Source of the DNA: an uncultured Aquimarina sp.
GTDB taxonomy: Bacteria > Bacteroidota > Bacteroidia > Flavobacteriales > Flavobacteriaceae
Assembly: GCA_947495425.1 (NCBI GenBank)
Contig: CANLYR010000006.1
Coordinates: 1 to 64,000 of the forward strand
DNA length: 64,000 bases
Reading direction: 5' to 3'
A program made the translations under genes and the position numbers. Below the pieces are notes generated by a model that saw only the letters and a list, made by a program, of their open reading frames with translations, searched no databases and was not told where the DNA came from. Positions 45,278 through 53,802 of the stretch are shown piece by piece (position 1 is the first letter of the stretch; each line of letters starts with the position of its first letter).

Positions 45278-46186
45278 CTATGTTAGGGAACGTAATGCAG
45301 ATTCGAGATCAGGATATAAAAATTGGAAGCCATTATCTATAAGTTTTAAAGGGACTACATTTCTACTTTTGAGAATAAGTTCTGTTTCTGTCTTTATAAT
45401 TCTAGCTCCAAATTCTAGGAGTGGTTTTGAAATAGGGATTGCGATTGGTGTTTTTGTAACATTTTGAAGTGTCTTCATAAATGCTGCATTCGTTGATGGT
45501 TTGGGAGCAACAATATTAATTACATCCTTGATTTTGGAGTTATTTATTATAAATTCTACGCTTCGTGCAAAGTCTGTTTGATGTATCCAACTTAATTTTT
45601 GATTTCCGTCGCCTTGTTTACCGCCAAATCCAATTTTAGATAAGTTTAAGATAGGAGGAAAGGCACCTCCACTTTTCCCTAGTACAATTGAAGTCCTCAA
45701 TGCTATTTTTCTGGTTTTTGATGTCTGCTGTTCGAAAAACGTTTTTTCCCATTGCGTTGCCACATCCACAGAAAATCCAGTTCCTACTTCTCCATGTATT
45801 TCATCCATTTCTTTGTCTAACGAATGACGATAAATAGTAGCAGTAGATGAATTAAGCCATACTTTTGGTGGGATTTCACAAGCTGCTACTGCTTTTCCCA
45901 GAACGCGTGTAGATTGTATTCTCGAAGACATGATCAAGTCTTTGTTTTTTTGATTATACCTGCAATCGACCGATCTTCCGGTCATGTTTATAAGTACATC
46001 TGCGTTATTGATTTCATCTTTCCAATCTCCGACAGTATTAGCATCCCAGTGTAGATAGTGAATATTACCTTCTATTCGACCTTTTCCTCGAGTTAGAATG
46101 ATAATTTTTTCAACTTTGTTTTTGAAATGTTGGGTTAGCACTTTTCCTAGAAATCCAGTTCCTGCTGCTATGACAATTTTTTTCAT
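45278..46186 (-). CDS. TIGR01777 family NAD-dependent epimerase/dehydratase
   Basis: A 302-residue extended SDR of the TIGR01777 family. NAD-binding starts KIVIAAGTGFLGKVL (GxGxxG variant); LINMTGRSVDCRYNQKNK, LNSSTATIYRHSLDKEMDE and LRTSIVLGKSGGAFP are family signatures. The catalytic Tyr is in the STATIYRH stretch. Substrate unknown; genes of this group lie near carotenoid and light-stress genes in other Flavobacteriia (from memory). It is the fourth gene of a minus-strand set headed by the GbsR regulator. Confidence 0.9.
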   Translation of the reverse strand: MKKIVIAAGTGFLGKVLTQHFKNKVEKIIILTRGKGRIEGNIHYLHWDANTVGDWKDEINNADVLINMTGRSVDCRYNQKNKDLIMSSRIQSTRVLGKAVAACEIPPKVWLNSSTATIYRHSLDKEMDEIHGEVGTGFSVDVATQWEKTFFEQQTSKTRKIALRTSIVLGKSGGAFPPILNLSKIGFGGKQGDGNQKLSWIHQTDFARSVEFIINNSKIKDVINIVAPKPSTNAAFMKTLQNVTKTPIAIPISKPLLEFGARIIKTETELILKSRNVVPLKLIDNGFQFLYPDLESALRSLT

Positions 46187-46203
46187 TTGTAAAATTTTTA
46201 AGA

Positions 46204-47084
46204 TTATTTTTCTGCAGTAATGAAATAGTATCCAAAGTTTCTTATATGTAAACCTGAAAGTAAGGCAAATAAAGATCCTTTTAGATTTTTTAAACTTTGT
46301 AGTTTTATGCGTTCTCTATTATATATTTTTTTTGGGATAAAGCCAATAATTGCGAATGGAACATGCAAAACCGATGGAGCTACCCTAAATGATATATCTT
46401 CGATTTTTACATTTTTAAAGCCAATCTTTTCTAATGTGTTTTAACATCATGAATACTCCCTAAACCTTCAAGACTCCATCCCTTACACAGTTGTTCGTAG
46501 CAATAGGTACTCCCAGTACACAATTGATCTTCATTTTTTTTAAGAAATGCATCAGCAATAACGAGTCTGGATCCAGGTTTTATAATTCTGTATGCTTCTC
46601 TTAGAGCTTCTCTAGAGTGCCCAGAATGACAAAAACTTTCGATAGCATACGCTCCATTTATACTATCGTTTTTGAATGAAGTGGTACAATAATTTTCTTC
46701 TAAAATAACACCATTCATTTGTTTTAATCTCTTATTTCCTTCTCTTACTTGAAAAGGGGAGAGCGTTACTCCTATAATACTGAGTAATGGGTATTTTCGT
46801 AATCCATATCGTATTGAGCCACCAATGCCACAACCCAAATCGGCGACAAGCGAATTTCTTTTTGGTACATCGAGACGATTGAATACTTGATGTGTCAATT
46901 CGTTTAACATCGAATCTCGTTTGAATACATTGGTTTTAAATGGAATATAATACCCAAAATGCATGTTGAAATCTTTGCTCCAAAACTCATAATCCTCTGT
47001 AGCCTCGTCATAAAATTGAATGATCTTTTCCTTCGTAGCCGATTTTCTAAGTTTTAGTTTTCGTAATAAGGTAAGTGTGCTCAT
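46204..47084 (-). pseudogene. SAM-dependent methyltransferase with a frameshift near the C-terminus
   Basis: From ATG 47084 (MSTLTLLRKL) the frame encodes a class I methyltransferase (VADLGCGIGGSIRYGL SAM motif, IESFCHSGHSREALRE, IADAFLKKNE) and stops at TAG around 46431 after SIHDVKTH. The next frame continues NTLEKIGFKNVKIEDIS and on to ITAEK, stop 46204-46206, the normal family end. Adding one A to the run of four before CACATTAG restores the fit. ORF length as it stands is 217 residues and lacks the C-terminal region. It may be a sequencing error or real decay. Confidence 0.8.
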
Positions 47085-47095
47085 AATCTTTGTCT

Positions 47096-47539
47096 TTAGT
47101 TTATTGTAAAAAAGCCAATACAATTGTAAATCAGTAGCGATGTATAAACAGTTGCAAAAAGAACGAACAAGCAATTCATAAAGTAACTACCAATCTTGAA
47201 GATTCGTTTTTTTGGAATCTCATACATAGGATAATATGCTATTTGTGTAACAACTTTACCAACCCAATATGCAGCTATTAAACCGGTTAGAGCAATGGCC
47301 AATGCTGACTGTTCCTTGAGCTCTAATGGGAGTAGTATAGCTATCAATCCAAATGAGAAGTTGAGTCCCTGAATATATCTTCCGTACGTTTTTGCAATTT
47401 CCTGATTCAATGGTCTTAGTTGTTTTACATCGGTATACCAGTCAAAAACTTCATGTCTTATATATGGATAAATTAATGCAGTAAATATTTGGCCTATTCC
47501 ACCAATATATATCAGCCAGTTTGGGATATTGAATTCCAT
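47096..47539 (-). CDS. Small membrane protein of unknown function
   Basis: A 147-residue protein with four predicted membrane helices (about 7-28, 52-72, 80-100 and 118-140). The YPYIRHEVFDWYTDVKQL loop and QEIAKTYGRYIQGLNFSFG suggest a small porin-like or regulator-anchoring protein, but no family is named. It is the second gene in the GbsR-led set and lies 11 bases before the methyltransferase start. Confidence 0.7.
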   Translation of the reverse strand: MEFNIPNWLIYIGGIGQIFTALIYPYIRHEVFDWYTDVKQLRPLNQEIAKTYGRYIQGLNFSFGLIAILLPLELKEQSALAIALTGLIAAYWVGKVVTQIAYYPMYEIPKKRIFKIGSYFMNCLFVLFATVYTSLLIYNCIGFFTIN

Positions 47540-47630
47540 ATTCTATCTATTTTAAAGTTTCAGAAAAAACTGAAAGTATTATTGAAAATAAAAAGGAGTT
47601 TTCTCCTATTTTATTAATTATGGTATAGCA

Positions 47631-48134
47631 CTATTTGATTAACTTCACCAACGCTTTTGTAATCCAGTTATGATCTTGTCCTACCACTTTATTCATCATA
47701 ATGTCTAAAGTTTCTGCCATTTCATGTAATGCTTTGGTTTGTGATATTAATTCCTTTGTTTTTAAGGTTCCATCGTCTTCAATATCTGATACATCTTTTA
47801 ATATTTTAATCGTAGGTTTTAATTCTCGTCTGCTTCTTTCTTTGGCGATTTGTCTTGCAAGTTCCTGTACATCTTTTTCAGAAGTGAAATATTCTTTTCG
47901 TTCTCCCATTTTATTTTCCTTGAAAACTATACCCCAATCCATCAATTGACGAAGATTCATACTAGTATTTCCTCTCGATATTTGCAGTTCTTGCATAATA
48001 TCTTCCATAGAAAGAGGTTCTGGAGATATAATTAACAGTGCATGTATCTGCGCCATGGCTTTGTTAATTCCCCATAAAGTACCCAGAGATCCCCAGGTTG
48101 AAATAAATTTCTTTTTTGCTTCATCATAATTCAT
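47631..48134 (-). CDS. GbsR/MarR family transcriptional regulator
   Basis: A 167-residue winged-helix regulator starting MNYDEAKKKFISTWGSLGTL. The helix-turn-helix region is LSMEDIMQELQISRGNTSMNLRQLMDWGIV with the wing GERKEYFTSE. GbsR proteins respond to choline or other osmolytes in Bacillus; in Bacteroidota the ligand is unknown. ATG at 48134 is favoured over a longer start at 48167, because a perfect -33/-7 promoter lies at 48139-48168 and would overlap the longer form. It heads the minus-strand set 47539-44804 and is likely its regulator. Confidence 0.88.
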   Translation of the reverse strand: MNYDEAKKKFISTWGSLGTLWGINKAMAQIHALLIISPEPLSMEDIMQELQISRGNTSMNLRQLMDWGIVFKENKMGERKEYFTSEKDVQELARQIAKERSRRELKPTIKILKDVSDIEDDGTLKTKELISQTKALHEMAETLDIMMNKVVGQDHNWITKALVKLIK

Positions 48135-48138
48135 AGTA

Positions 48139-48168
48139 CAAATGTATGAAAATTTTCGAACTTTCAAA
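48139..48168 (-). promoter_or_regulatory. Promoter of the GbsR-led operon, nearly leaderless
   Basis: On the minus strand TTTG (48168-48165), an 18-base spacer and TACATTTG (48146-48139) match the Bacteroidota consensus. The -7 element ends five bases before the ATG, so the leader would be tiny. The spacer holds the inverted repeat TGAAA/TTTCA, a possible site for the regulator itself. Confidence 0.55.
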
Positions 48169-48293
48169 AATTAATGAAACATAAATTAATTTCTTAAAAA
48201 TTAGGTTTAAACAGTTGATATTTGGCGGTAGTGCCATTTTTGTTAAAAAATGTTTTTGCGTAAGTTACAGATCTAACACAAACTCATATGATA

Positions 48294-50456
48294 ATGAAAA
48301 AATTAAACTTAATTATTTCAGCTGTGATGCTATGCTTATTCCTTATGCATGGACATGCACAAGTAAAAGACAACATGTTTTACGCTACGATGCAAACCAG
48401 AGATGCTCAGGGGCTTAAAATCAATCATCCAAACGAAATTAAAATTATTGACTCTAACAACGGTTATAGTGCCGTAATGCTTAGTCCTAATGCGGCAGAA
48501 GAATTACACCACAAAGTATTGGTGCATGGACCTGGATTTATTTATGAAGCTTCAGAAAATGATGCTCTTTCTTCAATTGGTAACATCAATAAAAAGTCGG
48601 CTAGAGCTCAAAGAGCTGCTTTTTCAATTACACAAGAAACACTGGTAAGACAGAGTCTTGATTTGGTGAATAATTTTAATATAGCCAATCAAATTCAGGA
48701 ATTAGAAAATTATGGAACTCGGTACCATACAACCAACAGTGCCAGACAAGCAGTTTTAGATTTAAAAAGCAAGTGGGAAGGTTTAGCTGCTGGCCGTGGT
48801 GATGTATCAGTAAGAATTGTTAATCATACAAGTACTAATATGCCATCGGTAGTTATGACAATTACTGGAACAGAAAAACCAGACGAGTTTGTAATTATTG
48901 GCGGTCATATTGACTCGACTGCCAGGGGAGGTAATGCTGATAATGCACCAGGAGCAGATGATAATGCCTCTGGTATTGCAACAATAACTGAGGCTGCCAG
49001 AGTATTGTTTTCGATGGATTTTAAACCAAAACGAACTATGGAATTTATGGCCTTTGCAGCAGAAGAAGTAGGGCTTAGAGGTTCAAAAGAAATTGCAGAG
49101 GATTATAAGAGACGCAACGTGAATGTGGTGAGTTACATGCAATTGGATATGACAAATTATAAAGGTTCTACCAATGATATATATGTGTCAACCGACTCTT
49201 ATAATGATGATACATTGAATGATTTTTTAATTGAATTAATGAACTTTTATAACGCATCTGGAGTGCATAGATTAACATATGGTACATCACAATGTAATTA
49301 TGGTTGTTCTGATCATTATAGTTGGGCACAGCAAGGGTATGATGTGGCATTTCCTTTTGAAGCGACTTTCAACCAAAGTAATCCTAATATACATACTACA
49401 AGAGACACTTTTGATCGTTCTCCAACGCCAAATGCTACGCATGCTGCCAAATTTGCAAAGTTGGCTTTAGAATATTTGATCGAAATTTCAAATGGCGTTA
49501 CCAGTGGTGGTCCTGGAGGAGGAGATTGTGCTTCGACTATAAATACATTTCCTTATGTTGAAGGGTTCGAAGGGTCTATTGGTGGATGGAAACAAGCTAC
49601 GGGAGATAATCTAAACTGGACTATTGACTCAAATGGAACACCATCAAACGGTACGGGTCCAAGTAGTGCTGCTCAAGGATCATCTTATATTTATGTAGAA
49701 GCCTCTGGTAACGGTAATGGATTTCCTAATAAAAGAGCTATATTAAACTCTCCTTGTTTTAACCTCAATGGATTATCAACAGCAAATTTGAGCTTTAAAT
49801 ATCATATGCTAGGTGATGCAGTAGGTAGTTTATCTGTAGAAGCAAGTACCGATAACGGTGCCACGTGGACTAGTGTTTTTAGTAAATCCGGATCTCAAGG
49901 AAGTAGTTGGAATACAGCTAATATTGATTTCTCTTCTTACGCCGGAGCTACAGTACAAGTAAGGTTTAATGCTGTTACAGGAAATAGCTGGCAAGGTGAT
50001 ATTACTATTGATGATGTAAAATTATCTGAATCAGGCGGTAGTAGTGATATTTGCCAGGGTGTAGCGCCATATAACTCCTCTACCAATTATCAAATTGGAG
50101 ATTTGGTGACTTATTTAGGGAATCTGTATGAACGCATTAGAAATGACTGGGATTTAATAGGAGCATGTGGATCTTCTTTACAAAGTGCAGCTGCTGCGAA
50201 ACTAGCCGATGATAGTCTACTGCTATCATTACACCCTAACCCTGTAGATGGTGAGTATATAAATTTAACTGTGAGCAATAACCTATGGAAAGGGAGCAAA
50301 CTATTAATTATTGATGTTAAAGGTGCGATACTAAAGGAAATAAAGTTAGAAGGAAAAGTAAGCAAGCTAAATACTTCAAAACTACATGCTGGGACATACT
50401 TTTTGACACTTTTTAATGGGCCAAAAAGTTATACCAAGCAAATGATTAAAAAATAA
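48294..50456 (+). CDS. Secreted M28 peptidase with MAM-like, chitin-binding-like and T9SS sorting domains
   Basis: A 720-residue exoenzyme. After a signal peptide (MKKLNLIISAVMLCLFLMHG) and propeptide, the M28 peptidase domain (about 175-395) has GGHIDSTARGG, PGADDNASGIAT, FAAEEVGLRGS and SDHYSW zinc ligands. A MAM-like beta-sandwich (about 405-575, FPYVEGFEGSIGGW) follows, then a CBM5/12-like module with CQGVAPYNSSTNYQIGDLV, and a type IX sorting domain (about 640-720, LHPNPVDGEYINLTV...YTKQMIKK). Two ATGs lie six bases apart (48288, 48294). It should be delivered by the type IX machinery for extracellular proteolysis. Confidence 0.92.
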   Translation: MKKLNLIISAVMLCLFLMHGHAQVKDNMFYATMQTRDAQGLKINHPNEIKIIDSNNGYSAVMLSPNAAEELHHKVLVHGPGFIYEASENDALSSIGNINKKSARAQRAAFSITQETLVRQSLDLVNNFNIANQIQELENYGTRYHTTNSARQAVLDLKSKWEGLAAGRGDVSVRIVNHTSTNMPSVVMTITGTEKPDEFVIIGGHIDSTARGGNADNAPGADDNASGIATITEAARVLFSMDFKPKRTMEFMAFAAEEVGLRGSKEIAEDYKRRNVNVVSYMQLDMTNYKGSTNDIYVSTDSYNDDTLNDFLIELMNFYNASGVHRLTYGTSQCNYGCSDHYSWAQQGYDVAFPFEATFNQSNPNIHTTRDTFDRSPTPNATHAAKFAKLALEYLIEISNGVTSGGPGGGDCASTINTFPYVEGFEGSIGGWKQATGDNLNWTIDSNGTPSNGTGPSSAAQGSSYIYVEASGNGNGFPNKRAILNSPCFNLNGLSTANLSFKYHMLGDAVGSLSVEASTDNGATWTSVFSKSGSQGSSWNTANIDFSSYAGATVQVRFNAVTGNSWQGDITIDDVKLSESGGSSDICQGVAPYNSSTNYQIGDLVTYLGNLYERIRNDWDLIGACGSSLQSAAAAKLADDSLLLSLHPNPVDGEYINLTVSNNLWKGSKLLIIDVKGAILKEIKLEGKVSKLNTSKLHAGTYFLTLFNGPKSYTKQMIKK

Positions 50457-50484
50457 GGCTAAAGAATTAATCTAATTTGTGAGT

Positions 50485-50540
50485 CTGAGCTTGTCGAAAA
50501 TTAACCAAGTATTGAGAACTAATACAATCGGCAAGCTCAG
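50485..50540 (+). terminator. Long inverted repeat after the M28 exopeptidase gene
   Basis: CTGAGCTTGTCGA (50485-50497) pairs with TCGGCAAGCTCAG (50528-50540) with one G-T pair. A 30-base loop and a T-rich tail suit termination, though the loop is long. The CTGAGCTTGTCGA half is a motif I recall from flavobacterial intergenic repeats. Confidence 0.5.
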
Positions 50541-50551
50541 TTTACAATTTT

Positions 50552-50670
50552 TTACCCCGATGGTCCTGTCGCAGGCAGACACAGCGGGATTTAGAATACT
50601 CCAAGAATAGCCTCGAAATCTTTAAGTCTTAGCTTTAGAATGCCTTTTGGGCTTTCCTAGTGATTATTTA
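50552..50670 (-). repeat. Dispersed intergenic repeat, copy 2
   Basis: This copy matches 12560-12676, best over AAATCCCGCTGTGTCTGCCT and GACAGGA (minus strand). It starts at the 3' edge of the M3 peptidase gene. The frame in copy 1 is broken here by an extra T and a stop, so the repeat is not a conserved gene. Confidence 0.6.
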
Positions 50671-52689
50671 CTTGATTAATCCAGCGCGCTTTAATAAGGC
50701 TTCTGGTTTGGGCTCTTGCCCACGAAAACGTTTATACAGTATCATTGGATCTTCGGTACCACCTCTGGATAATACATGTGCTTTGAATTTATGAGCTATA
50801 TCAGAGTTGAAAATTCCATTTTCTTTGAAATATTCAAAAGCATCTGCATCTAACACTTCTGCCCATTTATATGAGTAATAACCTGCAGAATATCCTCCCT
50901 GAAAAATATGTGAAAAAGCAGTACTCATACAATTTTCTGCTACATCTGGATATAAGGATGTATCAGCAAATACGCTTTTTTCATGTTCTTTTACACTTTT
51001 GATTTCACTAGGGTCTTGCCCATGCCAAGACATGTCTAGTAATCCAAAACTTAATTGGCGTAATGTTGCCATGCCCTCCATGAAAGTGGAAGATTCTTTA
51101 ATTTTTCTAATTAATTCCATAGGAATCACTTCTCCGGTTTCATAATGTTTAGCAAATAGTTCAAGAGCTTCTTTTTCATAACACCAGTTTTCCATGACTT
51201 GGCTCGGTAATTCTACAAAATCCCAATATACATTCGTTCCTGATAAATCTGGATATGTCGTATCGGCAAGCATACCATGTAGCGCATGACCAAATTCATG
51301 AAACAAAGTAGTTACTTCATTAAAAGTAAGTAAAGAAGGTTTACTGGGCGTTGGTTTTGTAAAATTGCAAACAATGGATACATGGGGTCTAATATTAGTA
51401 TTGTCTTTATGCATTTGCGATTTATAAGAAGTCATCCATGCGCCATTGCGTTTTCCTGGTCTGGGATGAAAATCAGCATAAAATAAGGATATAAAATTAC
51501 CTTCGAGATCAGTAACTTTATAGGTCAATACTTCTTCGTGATAGGTATCTATCTCGTTGGTTTTCTCAAACCGAAGCCCAAATAATTTGGAAGCGATAAT
51601 GAATACACCATCAATAACATTTTCTAATTTGAAATATGGTTTTAATTTTTCATCATTCAAATTGAAAAGCTTCTGCTTTAACTTTTCTGAGTAATAAGCA
51701 CTATCCCATTTTTGAAGTTGATCAATTCCATCTAATTCTTTGGCAAAATTCTCTAGCTGTTTAAATTCTCTTTTTGCCGCAGGTTTTGCTTTTTCAAGAA
51801 TTTCATTCAAAAATAGAAACACATTGTCAGGAGTTTTTGCCATTCTTTCTTCTAGAATATAATGTGCATGTGATGTATATCCTAATAATTGTGCCCGCTC
51901 ATGTCTTAGATTGGCAATGCTTAACACAATATCTTGATTGTCCAGATCATCATTATTAAAACCTCTGGAACCAAATGCAAGTGCTAATTGCTTACGTAAT
52001 TTTCTATTATCGGCATAGGTAATAAATGGGATATAACTAGGGTAATCTAATGTAATCAACCACCCTTCTTTATTTTTGGCTTCAGCCATTGCTTTTGCAG
52101 CTTCTTTAGCCCCATCAGGAAGACCCGCCAGATCTGACGCTTTGGTGAGTAGCATCTCGAATGTATTGGTTTCTGCTAATACATTTTCGCCAAATTTTAA
52201 TTTTAGTGTAGAGAGTTCTTTATCAATATCTCGTAATTTTTCTTTTTTCCCTTCAGGTAGATTTGCGCCATTTCTCGAAAATGATTTATAGTGTTTTTCT
52301 AGGAGTGTGTACTGTTCGGGATTGAGTTGTAATTGTTCTCTTTGTTTATATACAGCTTCAATTTTTTTAAATAAATCCAGATTAAGCGCGATATCATTAC
52401 TGAATTCTGCAAGTAGTGGAGAGATCTCTTGTGCTATTTTTTGAATTTCATCATTAGTTTCGGCACTATTTAAATTAAAAAACAGACTAGTAAGCCTACT
52501 TAATAATTCATCAGCATACGTTAGGGCTTCTATCGTATTTGTAAAAGATGGTTCTTCTGTATTGGATACTATTGCATCAATTTCTTTTTTGGCAAGAGAG
52601 ATTCCGTTTTTGATTGCAGGCAAAAAATGCGAAGGTTCTATTGCAGAAAATGGGGCAGTATCGAATGGTTTTAATAAAGGATTGTCCAT
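50668..52689 (-). CDS. M3 family oligopeptidase (peptidyl-dipeptidase Dcp/PrlC-like)
   Basis: A 673-residue zinc metallopeptidase. The gluzincin motif is TLFHEFGHALHGML with the third ligand region downstream (about 460-500, LSGTNVYWDFVELPSQVMENW). N-terminal NPLLKPFDTAPFSAI and the YSHMMLE-type scaffold (IKNGISLAKKEIDAI) fit the Dcp/PrlC family. There is no signal peptide, so it degrades short peptides in the cytoplasm. Upstream on the plus strand lie the tandem RNA candidates. Confidence 0.92.
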   Translation of the reverse strand: MDNPLLKPFDTAPFSAIEPSHFLPAIKNGISLAKKEIDAIVSNTEEPSFTNTIEALTYADELLSRLTSLFFNLNSAETNDEIQKIAQEISPLLAEFSNDIALNLDLFKKIEAVYKQREQLQLNPEQYTLLEKHYKSFSRNGANLPEGKKEKLRDIDKELSTLKLKFGENVLAETNTFEMLLTKASDLAGLPDGAKEAAKAMAEAKNKEGWLITLDYPSYIPFITYADNRKLRKQLALAFGSRGFNNDDLDNQDIVLSIANLRHERAQLLGYTSHAHYILEERMAKTPDNVFLFLNEILEKAKPAAKREFKQLENFAKELDGIDQLQKWDSAYYSEKLKQKLFNLNDEKLKPYFKLENVIDGVFIIASKLFGLRFEKTNEIDTYHEEVLTYKVTDLEGNFISLFYADFHPRPGKRNGAWMTSYKSQMHKDNTNIRPHVSIVCNFTKPTPSKPSLLTFNEVTTLFHEFGHALHGMLADTTYPDLSGTNVYWDFVELPSQVMENWCYEKEALELFAKHYETGEVIPMELIRKIKESSTFMEGMATLRQLSFGLLDMSWHGQDPSEIKSVKEHEKSVFADTSLYPDVAENCMSTAFSHIFQGGYSAGYYSYKWAEVLDADAFEYFKENGIFNSDIAHKFKAHVLSRGGTEDPMILYKRFRGQEPKPEALLKRAGLIK

Positions 52690-52821
52690 ATATAATGTTG
52701 CTATTTTTTATTGTTAATTAGTAATGTTCTTATATCAGCAAAAATTGTTTTTCATCGAAAAAAATCACTGCGATTTTTTAAGTTTTTAATCTGATTACTT
52801 TTTTACTAATACATTTATCAT

Positions 52822-52955
52822 GTTTTATTAGTGATGGTCTAGCAATAAAAATGTAACTATTATTTTTTATCTGGGGTATAGATAGTAATAATTATTTTCA
52901 AAGCAAGACCATATGTATTAAAAAGAGCTGCTTTATTTGTAGCTCTTTTTTTAGT
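52822..52955 (+). ncRNA. Structured RNA candidate 1, ended by a terminator
   Basis: ATGGTCT (52834-52840) pairs with AGACCAT (52906-52912), enclosing an A/T-rich hairpin in which ACTATTA pairs with TAATAAT and ATCT with AGAT. It is followed by a strong terminator hairpin (AAAAGAGCT 52921-52929 with AGCTCTTTT 52941-52949) and a T run. No plus-strand gene lies upstream for this terminator to serve. Sequence around the closing stem and terminator resembles RNA candidate 2. A promoter is only weakly visible (TACATTTA, 52810-52817). Confidence 0.5.
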
Positions 52956-53023
52956 TTTCTTAAAAAATCACAATTTTGTCATCTATTTTTGATTAAAAAG
53001 AGCCTTCTAAACTTATAAAAATG

Positions 53024-53057
53024 CATTTTATCGAAAAAACACACATTTTATCGAAAA
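53024..53057 (+). promoter_or_regulatory. Two direct repeats CATTTTATCGAAAA, 20 bp apart, before RNA candidate 2
   Basis: CATTTTATCGAAAA occurs at 53024-53037 and 53044-53057, exactly two helical turns apart. A related TTTTTCATCGAAAA lies at 52748-52761 upstream of RNA candidate 1. A TTG (53058-53060) and TACTTTG (53076-53082) follow, a plausible if short-spaced promoter. A regulator binding both repeats on one face of DNA is the natural guess. Confidence 0.5.
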
Positions 53058-53085
53058 TTGTTAATAAATATATGCTACTTTGTTT

Positions 53086-53245
53086 GCATAATTAAAGTAA
53101 GGTTTTACCTTTGCTGTAGGTTTTAAGAGTAGGTCTTACAATGAATTTTTTGTGTAATATATTTAAGTTGGTTAATAAATATTGTTATATTCTTTTGTAA
53201 GGCCTGATATTTAAAAGAGTCACTGAGGAGTGGCTCTTTTTTTTG
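53086..53245 (+). ncRNA. Structured RNA candidate 2, promoter- and terminator-flanked
   Basis: AGGTCTTACAA (53131-53141) pairs over 11 positions (one G-T) with TTGTAAGGCCT (53195-53205), enclosing an A/T-rich inner hairpin (AATATATTT with AAATATTGTT). A 12-bp terminator stem follows: AAAAGAGTCACT (53213-53224) with AGTGGCTCTTTT (53229-53240, one G-T), then T8. No plus-strand gene precedes it, and the neighbouring purE runs the other way. The layout of long stem, bulge and terminator recalls 6S-type RNAs, a family with a flavobacterial branch (6S-Flavo), but I could not test that. Confidence 0.6.
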
Positions 53246-53255
53246 TGCAAAAAAA

Positions 53256-53741
53256 TTACTTTTTTATTTGTTTTGCTCCTTCAATAACCTTTTGTTTTAA
53301 TCCTTCTTTATACACCAAAACTTTATCAAGAACACATGCATCACTAGCTCCTATAATCTGGGCAGCCAGAATACCCGCATTTAATGCTCCATCAAGTGCA
53401 ACTGTAGCTACCGGTACCCCACCTGGCATTTGTAAGATAGATAATACAGAATCCCACCCATCTATCGAATTACTCGACTTCACAGGTACACCTATTACGG
53501 GTAATGGGGATAGAGAAGCTACCATGCCAGGTAAATGAGCTGCTCCGCCTGCGCCTGCTATTATTACTTTGATCCCTCGTGTATGTGCGTTTTTGGCATA
53601 ATCGAATAATTTTTCGGGTGTGCGATGTGCCGAAACAATATCAACTTCGACTTCGATATCAAAACCTTGTACTATGTCTACGGCTTTTTTCATTACAGGC
53701 ATATCACTAGTGCTGCCCATTATTATTCCAACTTTGCTCAT
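53256..53741 (-). CDS. purE: 5-(carboxyamino)imidazole ribonucleotide mutase
   Basis: A 161-residue class I PurE that moves the carboxyl group of N5-CAIR to give CAIR in purine synthesis. The signature is GIIMGSTSDMPVMKKA, with SAHRTPEKLFDYAK and GAGGAAHLPGMVAS loops and GVPVKSS. It works with PurK, encoded 61 bases upstream on the same strand. Confidence 0.96.
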   Translation of the reverse strand: MSKVGIIMGSTSDMPVMKKAVDIVQGFDIEVEVDIVSAHRTPEKLFDYAKNAHTRGIKVIIAGAGGAAHLPGMVASLSPLPVIGVPVKSSNSIDGWDSVLSILQMPGGVPVATVALDGALNAGILAAQIIGASDACVLDKVLVYKEGLKQKVIEGAKQIKK

Positions 53742-53802
53742 TATAGTATATATTAGCGTTATTCCTTTTATGTATAGATGTGGTTAATGAACTCATTTCA
53801 CT

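Noticed and set aside
53230..53538. A 102-residue plus frame opposite purE
   Set aside because: It overlaps the conserved PurE frame and has no signature of its own.
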